The translations under genes and the position numbers were made by a program. Shown here in pieces: positions 1-6,594 of a stretch of 57,560 nucleotides of DNA. Positions within the stretch are counted from its first letter, which is position 1, and every line of letters begins with the position of its first letter. The notes under the pieces are model-generated. The model was not told the origin of the DNA, made no database searches, and worked only from the letters and a program-made list of their open reading frames with translations. Source of the stretch: Chimaeribacter coloradensis (GTDB taxonomy: Bacteria > Pseudomonadota > Gammaproteobacteria > Enterobacterales > Enterobacteriaceae); contig NZ_PJZH01000024.1 in assembly GCF_002858715.1 (NCBI RefSeq), forward strand, positions 1-57,560, written 5' to 3'.

Positions 1-184
1 GCATCAGGAACGCAGCGGGGTCAAGGGCCTTATCGGGGCTGGTAAAGGTCAGGCGGTAACAGAAGGGCAGGCTCAGCGCCTCCTCGCTGCTCAGGCCCAG
101 GATGTCCAGCTCAGCGGTGCAGCCGCGCACGCGGAGTAAATGGTGGCGGTGGTCAAAAGATATCGGCGGGGTGGATTTTTTCAT
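1..184 (-). CDS. VgrG-like type VI secretion spike protein, N-terminal part only
   Basis: A reading frame starts with ATG at 184 and runs off the left edge, so only about 61 residues are visible. An AGGGAG ribosome binding site lies just upstream of the ATG. The N-terminus contains LRVRGCTAELDILGLS followed by EALSLPFCYRLTF, which matches the opening beta-strands of VgrG / phage gpD-type tip proteins, where a ligand-like LLRVRG segment leads into the first barrel. VgrG trimers form the membrane-puncturing tip of the T6SS, sitting on the Hcp tube. No other T6SS gene is adjacent on the visible side, so this is probably an orphan or cluster-edge vgrG. The hcp at 48270 is the only other clear T6SS structural gene in the window. 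The family call is fairly sure; whether the gene is complete cannot be seen. Confidence 0.75.
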   Translation of the reverse strand, partial: MKKSTPPISFDHRHHLLRVRGCTAELDILGLSSEEALSLPFCYRLTFTSPDKALDPAAFLM

Positions 185-478
185 AAGGCTCCCTGTGCAC
201 GCCGGGGCAACATCATCCGGCGTCAACGCGTTGTAGAAGGTGGAGAAAAAAACAACGCTGAGCAACATAGCATAGAAAAATAAGCATATGAAATACAAAG
301 ATATTATGGGTTGAAGGTGGGGTATTTAGCGGGGTGATATTTTAAAAGGGGCGGTAGAAAAACTACATGTCATTTATAAGCCTTCGCATTTTCTACGTCA
401 TAGACGAAGGCTTACGGCGGCTGGCATAGTAGAGATAATAATCGCCCCAATAGGCCGCTCGTCGCCTAACACCACCAA
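185..478. other. Intergenic region upstream of vgrG, with an inverted repeat
   Basis: No coding frame is convincing here. The stretch should hold the promoter for the leftward vgrG and lies downstream of the leftward DeoR gene. A 9-bp inverted repeat, AAGCCTTCG at 378-386 and CGAAGGCTT at 405-413, could be a transcription terminator stem for the DeoR gene. It has an 18-base loop and no clear T-run, so the assignment is weak. Confidence 0.4.
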
Positions 479-1234
479 TTACGCGCGGATGACCGCCACC
501 TGCTGCCGGGTTAACGCCGCGACCATCTCCGGGGCCAGATCAGTATCCACAATTAACGTGCCGGCCAGCGACAGATCGCCGATGGCGAAGGGGGAGGCGG
601 CGTTGATTTTCTCCTGCGAGGCCATCACTACCGTTTCCGCCGCCCGGGCGGACAACGCCCTTTTTATGCCCGCTTCTTCATAATTCCCGGTGGTGAACCC
701 GGCAGTTTTATGCACGCCGGTGACGCCCATAAAGAACAGATCCGCATTTACCCGACTGATGGCCTCGATCACCGAGGCCCCCATGGTCACCACCGAGTGT
801 TTAAAGAGTTTCCCGCCGATAAGGATCACCTCAACAGAGGGGTGCGCAACCAGCCCCACGGCAATGCTGGGGCTATGGGTCACCACCGTAATCGGCAGAT
901 CCGGCGGCAGGAACGTGATCATCTCCTCCGTGGTCGTCCCGCCATCCATCAGCACGACCTGGCCCGGTTGAATAAGGCTGACCGCCTTTTGGGCAATCGC
1001 CTGTTTTGAACGAATCTGCACGTTTTTGCGTATATCGAATGGGGCGAGGGCGGCAGAAACCGGCAGCGCGCCGCCATGTACCCGTTGTAATAACCCCTCG
1101 GCCGCCAGCTCCCGGAGATCCCGGCGGATAGAGTCTTCAGAAAGCCCGAAGCGCTGGCTCAGTTCTGAGGAGAGCACCTGTTTCTCCTCGGCCAGAATCT
1201 GCAAAATCTGTTGTTTCCGTTGGCTCGCCAGCAT
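479..1234 (-). CDS. DeoR/GlpR-family transcriptional regulator
   Basis: A 251-residue repressor-type regulator. Residues about 5-55 form the DeoR helix-turn-helix, with LSSELSQRFGLSEDSIRRDL and the RVHGGA hinge typical of the family. The remainder is a DeoRC sugar-phosphate sensor with the phosphate-loop signature DGGTTTEEM near residue 90. The frame is open further upstream, but ATG at 1234 is preferred because an AGAGAGAGA ribosome binding site precedes it and homologues start with a similar MLxxxRKQxILxxL segment. It is divergent from nudK with 84 bases between, containing a perfect-arm palindrome. Family members sense phosphorylated sugars and repress adjacent catabolic genes; no sugar gene is adjacent, so the regulon is unknown. 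Autoregulation through the palindrome is an inference. Confidence 0.85.
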   Translation of the reverse strand: MLASQRKQQILQILAEEKQVLSSELSQRFGLSEDSIRRDLRELAAEGLLQRVHGGALPVSAALAPFDIRKNVQIRSKQAIAQKAVSLIQPGQVVLMDGGTTTEEMITFLPPDLPITVVTHSPSIAVGLVAHPSVEVILIGGKLFKHSVVTMGASVIEAISRVNADLFFMGVTGVHKTAGFTTGNYEEAGIKRALSARAAETVVMASQEKINAASPFAIGDLSLAGTLIVDTDLAPEMVAALTRQQVAVIRA

Positions 1235-1264
1235 GATCTCTCTCTTCACGAATTTTCTTGATAT

Positions 1265-1278
1265 TGCACGATTGTGCA
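1265..1278. promoter_or_regulatory. Palindrome between DeoR gene and nudK, candidate operator
   Basis: TGCAC-GATT-GTGCA lies midway between the two divergent start codons (1234 and 1319). Perfect 5-bp arms and the central position suggest a repressor operator for the adjacent DeoR-family protein. This is inferred from position and symmetry only. Confidence 0.45.
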
Positions 1279-1318
1279 TGATAGCGTGTTTTTTGTCACC
1301 CTTAATGAGGCCTTAACC

Positions 1319-1903
1319 GTGGAAAAAGATCGGCAACGCGTGCGGCATATCAGGGAAACCCTGTTATCAGACAACTGGTACACCCTGAAGAAATATACCT
1401 TCGAATTTTTACGCCGTGACGGCACCTGGCAGGCGCAGAGCAGGGAGGCGTATGACCGGGGAAACGGCGCGGTGATCCTGCTGTTCAATAAAGCCCGGCG
1501 CACCGTGGTATTAACCCGGCAGTTCCGTTTTCCGCTCTATATCAACGGCCACTCCGGCTTTTTAATCGAAGCGGCGGCCGGGCTGCTGGATAACGCCTCA
1601 CCGGAAGCGCGGGTCATGGCGGAAGCGGAGGAGGAGACCGGCTTTAAGATCGCCCAGGTGCAGAAGGTGTTTGAGGCCTATATGAGCCCCGGCTCCGTGA
1701 CGGAGAAACTCTACTTTTTCATCGGGGAATATACCGCACACCATCGCCGCGGGGAGGGCGGGGGCATCGTGGAAGAGGGCGAGGATATTGAGGTGCTGGA
1801 GTGGCCGTTTGAGCGCGCCCTGGCGGCCATCACTACCGGCGAAATCATGGATGCCAAAACCATCATGCTGCTTCACTACCTGGCTGTACACCACATTCTA
1901 TAA
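1319..1903 (+). CDS. nudK: GDP-mannose pyrophosphatase NudK (Nudix hydrolase)
   Basis: A 194-residue Nudix hydrolase collinear with E. coli NudK (191 residues), which cleaves GDP-mannose to GMP and mannose 1-phosphate. Conserved segments include LSDNWYTL, YDRGNGAVILL, LTRQFR, the Nudix region starting GLLDNASPEA and ending EEETGF, and MSPGSVTE. In the Nudix box the usual Arg before the first catalytic Glu is Ala and the Glu after the opening glycine is Ser, while the EE-x-G metal-binding core is intact. The chosen start is GTG at 1319, preceded by TGAGG with 8-base spacing and matching the family N-terminus. An upstream in-frame GTG at 1274 lies inside the intergenic palindrome and is less likely. 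It stands as a single gene, convergent with fosA. Confidence 0.88.
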   Translation: MEKDRQRVRHIRETLLSDNWYTLKKYTFEFLRRDGTWQAQSREAYDRGNGAVILLFNKARRTVVLTRQFRFPLYINGHSGFLIEAAAGLLDNASPEARVMAEAEEETGFKIAQVQKVFEAYMSPGSVTEKLYFFIGEYTAHHRRGEGGGIVEEGEDIEVLEWPFERALAAITTGEIMDAKTIMLLHYLAVHHIL

Positions 1904-1969
1904 AGAGTAACCCGTTGAAAATAAAGATGATATTGATCGCAGGGCTGGAAAGGTAACCGGACAGCCAGT

Positions 1970-2389
1970 TCAATTCTTCTTAAACACCATGCCCTGGTAA
2001 GGCACCTTGCGGCAGGCTGAAAGCCGCTGGGCGAGGGTGCCGACATGAATTTCTAATTTATGGCCGTCTGGGTCGAGAAAATAGAATGATTCACCTTCAC
2101 TGCGGTTCTGTTTCCAAATGGTTACCCCGGCCAGACATAAACGGTGGGTGAAAGAGGAGAAATCCTGTGAATCAATCGTGAAGGCGTAATGTGTGTAATC
2201 GCTGTCTTCTGAAGACGTAAAGCGGCGGGCTGCATCTAATGACAGGCATAACCAGAGCGGGCCGCAACTCAAGTAGGCTCCGCTTTCCCAATGTGCCTGA
2301 AGGTCCATCTGCAATAAGCCATGGTAGAAATCCAGGCTGGCTGCCATATCAGATACCGCCAGAGTAAGATGATTAAGCCCTTGAAGCAT
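1970..2389 (-). CDS. fosA: FosA fosfomycin glutathione transferase
   Basis: A 139-residue VOC-superfamily enzyme that adds glutathione to fosfomycin and opens its epoxide, using Mn2+ and K+. The metal ligands fall at the canonical positions: His7 (LNHLTLAV), His67 (DYTHYAF) and Glu113 (GHKLEIHV). The K+-loop region [19 protein letters not shown] is also intact. The start ATG at 2389 gives the family N-terminus [10 protein letters not shown]; an in-frame ATG five codons upstream (2404) would add MQGGF. The gene stands alone between nudK and a small hypothetical operon, with no insertion sequence beside it, which fits an intrinsic chromosomal fosA as in Klebsiella, Enterobacter and Serratia. 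The sequence departs noticeably from the familiar FosA in the [19 protein letters not shown] stretch, so it is likely a divergent chromosomal allele. Confidence 0.93.
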   Translation of the reverse strand: MLQGLNHLTLAVSDMAASLDFYHGLLQMDLQAHWESGAYLSCGPLWLCLSLDAARRFTSSEDSDYTHYAFTIDSQDFSSFTHRLCLAGVTIWKQNRSEGESFYFLDPDGHKLEIHVGTLAQRLSACRKVPYQGMVFKKN

Positions 2390-2629
2390 GAACCCCCCTT
2401 GCACAATAAATTTGGCCTGATGTTAAGCAGCGAAGAGTAACAGACGAGCAACTGGCTGCACACCTTGTGTCCCCGGCGCGTTCATTTTCTTCGCCCGTAC
2501 AGCGGATCACTCTGATTTTCTTCTTATCGACGTTAACGTTTGCGGGAATCGGGTACACTGTTAGCGGCACGTTGCCGGTTTGTTTTCATCATTGTTTCTG
2601 TCATTTAATTTAATGTTACGGAGTTGTGC
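2390..2629. other. Divergent promoter region between fosA and the RHH operon
   Basis: A 240-base non-coding stretch serving leftward fosA and rightward small operon. It is moderately AT-rich near 2510-2620. No clear sigma-70 hexamer pair or long palindrome was identified by eye. Short overlapping minus-strand frames here have no family features. Confidence 0.4.
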
Positions 2630-2923
2630 ATGAATGAAATAACCAGTCTGACCGTTAAAATCCCCACCGAATTAAAAGAGAAGCTGAAAGCCGAGGCAGA
2701 AGAGAAGAGCCTCAGCCTGAGCCAGCTGACCGCCGCCCTGCTGGACGAAGTGCTCGCCGGCACTGCGCCAGGTGCCGCCGATGTGGACCGCACCGAATAC
2801 CAGGATGATCTGGAAGAGAGCATTGAAGCCGACAGTGCCGCGGACAATAGCGCCTCCTCTGAGCCGCCGCTGACGGCCAAAGAACTGCGGGGGCTGAGAA
2901 AATTGCTCAGGAAAAAGAAATGA
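2630..2923 (+). CDS. Small ribbon-helix-helix-like DNA-binding protein
   Basis: A 97-residue protein. Residues about 4-45 (SLTVKIPTELKEKLKAEAEE followed by KSLSLSQLTAALLDEVLAG) have the strand-helix-helix pattern of CopG/Arc/MetJ-type ribbon-helix-helix domains. An acidic, Ser/Ala-rich linker (about 48-80) follows, then a basic tail ending LRKLLRKKK. The start ATG at 2630 has ACGGAG seven bases upstream. The stop overlaps the next start as ATGA, so the two genes are translationally coupled. RHH proteins of this size act as autorepressors, antitoxins or plasmid-type regulators. The partner does not look like a known toxin, so no function is assigned beyond probable DNA binding. Confidence 0.65.
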   Translation: MNEITSLTVKIPTELKEKLKAEAEEKSLSLSQLTAALLDEVLAGTAPGAADVDRTEYQDDLEESIEADSAADNSASSEPPLTAKELRGLRKLLRKKK

Positions 2924-3132
2924 CAGCATCAGAAACATTACGGAACAGCGCATCGGCCGAGGGTGTCAGTGAGGCACTTGAGATGCTGCATTCCGGGCAA
3001 CACCGTTATATCAGGCTCGATTGGAATATTGGCAGTGATGAGTTTTTCCGGCTCGCCTCCGCCTGCGCTGACGCAGGGGCAGAAGTGAAGCAGGATACCG
3101 GGGCGTTCGTGATCGTGGCAGAAGAGGCGTAG
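2920..3132 (+). CDS. Small hypothetical protein coupled to the RHH gene
   Basis: A 70-residue acidic protein beginning MTASETLRNSASAEGVSEAL and ending in AFVIVAEEA. It starts inside the stop codon of the RHH gene (ATGA overlap), which is the main evidence that it is real. The predicted pattern is helix, then RYIRLDW strand, helix (DEFFRLASACADAG), strand, a compact alpha/beta arrangement. No family was recognised. It could be a partner or modulator of the RHH protein; a toxin role is possible but no catalytic motif is visible. Confidence 0.5.
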   Translation: MTASETLRNSASAEGVSEALEMLHSGQHRYIRLDWNIGSDEFFRLASACADAGAEVKQDTGAFVIVAEEA

Positions 3133-3182
3133 GCCGCACCCGCCTGCAATGGTCAGGCAGCGGAGACAGCGCTTCTGTCGGT

Positions 3183-3223
3183 GGGGCAGGTCGCGGGCAA
3201 CGGCGTCTCTGCCCCTGTTTATT
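3183..3223 (+). terminator. Probable terminator of the RHH operon
   Basis: GGGGCAG at 3183-3189 pairs with CTGCCCC at 3209-3215 and is followed by TGTTTATTT. The loop is long (19 bases) but GC-rich, so it may fold further. It lies 50 bases after the operon stop codon. Confidence 0.5.
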
Positions 3224-3230
3224 TAACGGC

Positions 3231-4250
3231 TCAGTGCTGGTTTTCGGGCGTCACCAGCCGGAAATCAACGTTGCCCGTGACGTAGGTGTCCGGGGCATCG
3301 CCGCTCTCCAGGTAACGCAGCAGAATATCCGTGGCGAGCTGGGCGTGCTGGCGGGCGTTCTGGTCAATGGTCAGGGAGAGCACATCCTGCGTCAGCAGCG
3401 TGCGGGTCAGGGAGTAGAGTTCGTGGGTGATGTAGAGGCAGGCACCCGCCAGCTGGTGCCGCGCCAGCGCCCGGCTCACTTCGGTATTACCCATTCCGGT
3501 GTTATACAGCCCCACCACATTCTCCGCCCCGGCCAGGTGCCGCTCCAGCAGCCCGCTGATCAGCGCCCGGTCATCCTGCCCGGCCAGTGCCTCACGCAGG
3601 CGCAGATGCGGGAACCGCTGCTGCATCACCTGGCGGAACCCCTCAATGCGTTGCCGGTGCGCCCGGTAGTCAAACCGCCCGCTGACCATGATCACCTCAC
3701 CCGGTGTCGCCAGCATTTTCCCCATCATCAACCCGGCAGTGCGCCCCGCCTGAAGCTGGTTAATGCCGACGTGGCAGAGCCGCGGCGCGTCCGGCAGATC
3801 GGTCACCAGGGTGATCACCGGCACGCCGCGCGCCTTGCAGAGTGCCAGCGCCTCATGGATCGCCGGGTAATCCTGCGCGAACACCATAATGCCGTCGCGG
3901 GTACGGCTGCACGCCTCAAGGTGCCGCGCCAGCGTCTCCGGCTGGGACTCAGGGATAAAAGTGCGGTGCAGGGTCAGGCGGCGGTAGCCCAGCCCGTCGG
4001 CAATGTGGCTGAAGTCGGCGGCGAGTTGCCTGAAGAAAAAGGAGCCGTTGGCGCTGAGGATCACCTCAATCTGCCACGGGTGGTTATAGGCTTCCGGCAG
4101 CACCCGTTTCAGCCCGCTCTGCCGGGCCGCCTGTAACACTTTTCTGGCTGTTGCTGGAGAAACGCCGCCCCGTTCATTAAGCACCCGGTCAACGGTTGCC
4201 ACACCGACGTCCGCCATTTTGGCGAGCATTTCGAGGGTGAGCTTTTTCAT
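3231..4250 (-). CDS. LacI-family transcriptional regulator
   Basis: A 339-residue regulator. Residues 4-27 form the LacI helix-turn-helix (LEMLAKMADVGVATVDRVLN), followed by the hinge region, and residues about 60-335 form a periplasmic-binding-protein-like sensor of the sugar-binding type. The DNA-binding segment uses VDRVLN rather than the commoner VSRVLN, a variant seen in the inositol/sugar-acid branch of LacI-like proteins. Downstream of a leftward Gfo/Idh/MocA dehydrogenase gene but separated from it by a strong terminator, so it has its own promoter in 4251-4265. The dehydrogenase is the obvious target, but this is inferred from adjacency only. The effector is unknown. Confidence 0.87.
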   Translation of the reverse strand: MKKLTLEMLAKMADVGVATVDRVLNERGGVSPATARKVLQAARQSGLKRVLPEAYNHPWQIEVILSANGSFFFRQLAADFSHIADGLGYRRLTLHRTFIPESQPETLARHLEACSRTRDGIMVFAQDYPAIHEALALCKARGVPVITLVTDLPDAPRLCHVGINQLQAGRTAGLMMGKMLATPGEVIMVSGRFDYRAHRQRIEGFRQVMQQRFPHLRLREALAGQDDRALISGLLERHLAGAENVVGLYNTGMGNTEVSRALARHQLAGACLYITHELYSLTRTLLTQDVLSLTIDQNARQHAQLATDILLRYLESGDAPDTYVTGNVDFRLVTPENQH

Positions 4251-4264
4251 GCGTTTTCCATAAC

Positions 4265-4294
4265 CATAAAAAACCGGCCCTGTGACGGGCCGGT
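4265..4294 (-). terminator. Rho-independent terminator of the Gfo/Idh/MocA gene
   Basis: Perfect 8-bp stem: ACCGGCCC at 4273-4280 and GGGCCGGT at 4287-4294 with a 6-base loop. Reading leftward, the stem is followed by a run of six T residues. It isolates the dehydrogenase transcript from the LacI gene. Confidence 0.85.
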
Positions 4295-4355
4295 ATGTAA
4301 AATATTATCGAATATTATGCGGGTGAAAATGTTACCTGCAAGAAGCGAATTGTTG

Positions 4356-5405
4356 CTAAACGATTCGCGGCTCACGCTCTTCATTAAACACAATGCCGAG
4401 CTGGCGGCGCACTTCATCCATCACCGTCAGGGTAGTGAGAGTGGTGGCCAGCGGCCGGATCGGCGACTCCGTCAGCCCTTGCCCCACGCACCAGGCGACA
4501 TGTTCCGCCTCGTAGCGGAGCTGGGCGTAGTGGTGGCCCTCGTCCTGCCAGTGCAGCGTGTTCCCGCCCTGGTTGGCCGTCAGGGTGAAGTTGCCGGGGG
4601 CGTAGAAATGCCCGTCCAGCACCAGCCGCGCCTTGCGCCCCGCAATCACTGCCGTGCCCGGCGTGCTGCTGAACAGCGTGGTGTTCAGCACCGAATGCAG
4701 CCCCTTGGCATGGGTAAACAGCATCGACGCCTGCCCATTGACGCCGCCTGGCGCTGCCTGCCCGCGGGCGCAGATTGTGTCAGGCGCGCCGTTGCCGACC
4801 TTGACGCTGAATGCCACCAGATAGCTGCCGAGGTCGAGCATCGGCCCGCCCGCCAGATCGGGGTTGAAAATCCGGTGATCGGGCGTGAAAAACTCCCCGT
4901 GGTCGGCAATCAGCGTATGCAGCTCGCCCAGTTCGCCCTGCTCCAGCAGTTGGGTCAGCACATCATATTTGGGGGTGAAGTCGCACCACATCGCCTCCAT
5001 GCAGAACCGCTTCTGCACCTGCGCCTCGGCCTGCAAGGCCCGGCCCTCCTGCGCGTTCAGCGCCAGCGGCTTTTCAATCAGCACATGCTTGCCCGCCCGC
5101 AGGGCGTGCAGGCCATCGGGGAAGTGGTGGTTATGCGGCGTGGCGATGTAGACCGCGTCCACCTCTTTCAGCGCCAGCAGCGCGGCGATGTCATCACACA
5201 CCTTCGGGATCGCCCATTTTTCGGCGAAGCGGGCGGCTTTCTCTTTGGTGCGGCCGGCCACCGCCACCACGTTCTGTTGGGTGTGGCGGCACAGCGCCTC
5301 GGTGAAGCGTTCGGCGATCCAGCCGGGGCCGATGATCCCCCAGCGCAGGGTGGGCAGCGGGCCGGGGGCAACCGGGCGGGGGCGGGGCAGAGAGGTCGTT
5401 AACAT
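4356..5405 (-). CDS. Gfo/Idh/MocA-family NAD(P)-dependent oxidoreductase
   Basis: A 349-residue dehydrogenase of the glucose-fructose oxidoreductase / inositol dehydrogenase family. An unusual proline-rich N-terminal leader (about 20 residues) precedes the dinucleotide fold WGIIGPGWIAERF. Then come the DAVYIATPHNHH strand-loop, the substrate/cofactor EKP motif (VLIEKPLALN) and GGPMLDLGSY in the C-terminal alpha/beta domain. The start ATG at 5405 has AAGGAG five bases upstream; a GTG two codons earlier overlaps that ribosome binding site and is rejected. A strong leftward terminator follows. The gene is divergent from the gluconate dehydrogenase operon across a region holding a perfect palindrome. 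The substrate, probably a sugar or polyol, cannot be read from sequence. Confidence 0.88.
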   Translation of the reverse strand: MLTTSLPRPRPVAPGPLPTLRWGIIGPGWIAERFTEALCRHTQQNVVAVAGRTKEKAARFAEKWAIPKVCDDIAALLALKEVDAVYIATPHNHHFPDGLHALRAGKHVLIEKPLALNAQEGRALQAEAQVQKRFCMEAMWCDFTPKYDVLTQLLEQGELGELHTLIADHGEFFTPDHRIFNPDLAGGPMLDLGSYLVAFSVKVGNGAPDTICARGQAAPGGVNGQASMLFTHAKGLHSVLNTTLFSSTPGTAVIAGRKARLVLDGHFYAPGNFTLTANQGGNTLHWQDEGHHYAQLRYEAEHVAWCVGQGLTESPIRPLATTLTTLTVMDEVRRQLGIVFNEEREPRIV

Positions 5406-5841
5406 CGTCACTCCTTGTGAGAATCATGATTGGATTAAGGTCGGGTCACGCAGGGTCTACCGACACTATAGAAAGGAGAGGCGCGGCAGGGGTACTTCAC
5501 CGTTGATGGAAAACCATCAACGCAAACGTACCCAGGATCGGCGGAAAATTTTATGATACCGGCAATGTTATAGTTTTATTAAAAAAATGATTCAGATGTA
5601 AAACCAACACCTTATATCCGCGGCCCCCTTCTGCTTCCCACCTGATGAAGCAGAGGGAGCCGTGCCGATTTCACGTGGCCGGGCGCAGGCACTCTCGCCG
5701 CCCACCTTCCCGGCCGCGTTTTTTATGGCGACAAAGTAAACCGATTCACCCACGGCGGCTGAAGGCTGCCCGTGAAACCGTGCGCGCCGGTAACAGGCGC
5801 TGTGAACATGTTGAGCAATTTTTTTAGTAGCAGGGAAAAGT
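5406..5841. other. Divergent promoter region upstream of the gluconate dehydrogenase operon
   Basis: A 436-base stretch with no convincing gene. The left part holds a 22-bp palindrome (5501-5522) and the AT-rich segment 5550-5600, a likely promoter area. The right part (5620-5800) is GC-rich, with open frames on both strands that lack ribosome binding sites or family features, so it looks like leader or decayed sequence. Confidence 0.4.
5501..5522. promoter_or_regulatory. Perfect inverted repeat, candidate operator
   Basis: CGTTGATGG at 5501-5509 and CCATCAACG at 5514-5522 are separated by AAAA. No T-run follows in either direction, so it is more likely a protein-binding site than a terminator. 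It sits about 95 bases upstream of the leftward dehydrogenase start and 320 bases upstream of the rightward operon. Confidence 0.5.
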
Positions 5842-6558
5842 ATGAAACGCAGAGAGTTTCTCACCTCACTGGCCGCCGTCGGGCTGGCCACGTCGTTGCC
5901 CGGCGCCCGGGCCGAAGAGATCAGCGGCGGGCAGCCCTGGGAGACCGGGAAGATCAATACCCCGCCCCCACCGCCCCGCACCGGTGGGTTGCAGTTTTTG
6001 ACCGCCCACGAGTTCGACACCGTCGGCGCGATTGCCGAGCGCTTTATCCCGGCGGATGAGATGAGCCTGAGCGGCAAAGAGGCGGGCTGCGCGGTGTTTA
6101 TCGACCGCCAGCTGGCCGGGGATTACGGCAACGCCGTGGCGATCTACCGCCTGGGCCGCTTTGTCAAAGGCACGCCGGAGCAGGGCAACCAGTCCCCGCT
6201 GACACCTGCCCAGCGCTACCGCCAGGGGCTGGCCGCGCTGGACGCCGCCACCCAGGCGCGGTTCGGCAAGCCGTTCGTCGGGTTAACCGGCGACCAGCAG
6301 GATCAGCTGCTGCACGCAATGGAAGCGGACAAGCTCGACCTGGGCGCGGAGGTGGAAACCAAAGTCTTCTTTGAACTGCTGCTGCAAAACGTCCGGGAGG
6401 GGTTCCTGGCCGACCCGATTTACGGCGGCAACAAGGGGATGACCAGCTGGAAGATGATCGGGTTCCCCGGCGCGCGCTATGACTTCCGCGATCTGCTGGG
6501 CAAAAAAGGGCAGAAGCTGAACATCATCCCGACCAGCCTGATTGATAACACCCTGTGA
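5842..6558 (+). CDS. Gluconate 2-dehydrogenase subunit 3 family protein (small subunit, Tat signal)
   Basis: A 238-residue small subunit of a three-component membrane-bound flavohemoprotein dehydrogenase. The N-terminus MKRREFLTSLAAVGLATSLP carries a twin-arginine signal ending near ARA-EE, so the folded complex is exported to the periplasm. The Gluconate_2-dh3 domain covers the rest, with FDTVGAIAERFIPADE and YGGNKGMTSWKMIGFPG as recognisable stretches. AGGGA precedes the ATG. First gene of a tight operon with the FAD subunit and a tri-heme cytochrome c. In this class the small subunit is needed for maturation and export of the large subunit, which lacks its own signal. Confidence 0.93.
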   Translation: MKRREFLTSLAAVGLATSLPGARAEEISGGQPWETGKINTPPPPPRTGGLQFLTAHEFDTVGAIAERFIPADEMSLSGKEAGCAVFIDRQLAGDYGNAVAIYRLGRFVKGTPEQGNQSPLTPAQRYRQGLAALDAATQARFGKPFVGLTGDQQDQLLHAMEADKLDLGAEVETKVFFELLLQNVREGFLADPIYGGNKGMTSWKMIGFPGARYDFRDLLGKKGQKLNIIPTSLIDNTL

Positions 6559-6594
6559 GTGGGCTCTTTTTTACGTCGTACGGTATCTGAAATA

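Noticed and set aside
4317-5402. 361-codon plus-strand frame opposite the Gfo/Idh/MocA gene
   Set aside because: The opposite strand has clear Rossmann and EKP motifs, a ribosome binding site and a terminator; this frame has none.
5592-6077. 161-codon minus-strand frame upstream of the gluconate dehydrogenase operon
   Set aside because: It overlaps the Tat-signal small subunit gene antisense and has no start signal or family similarity.
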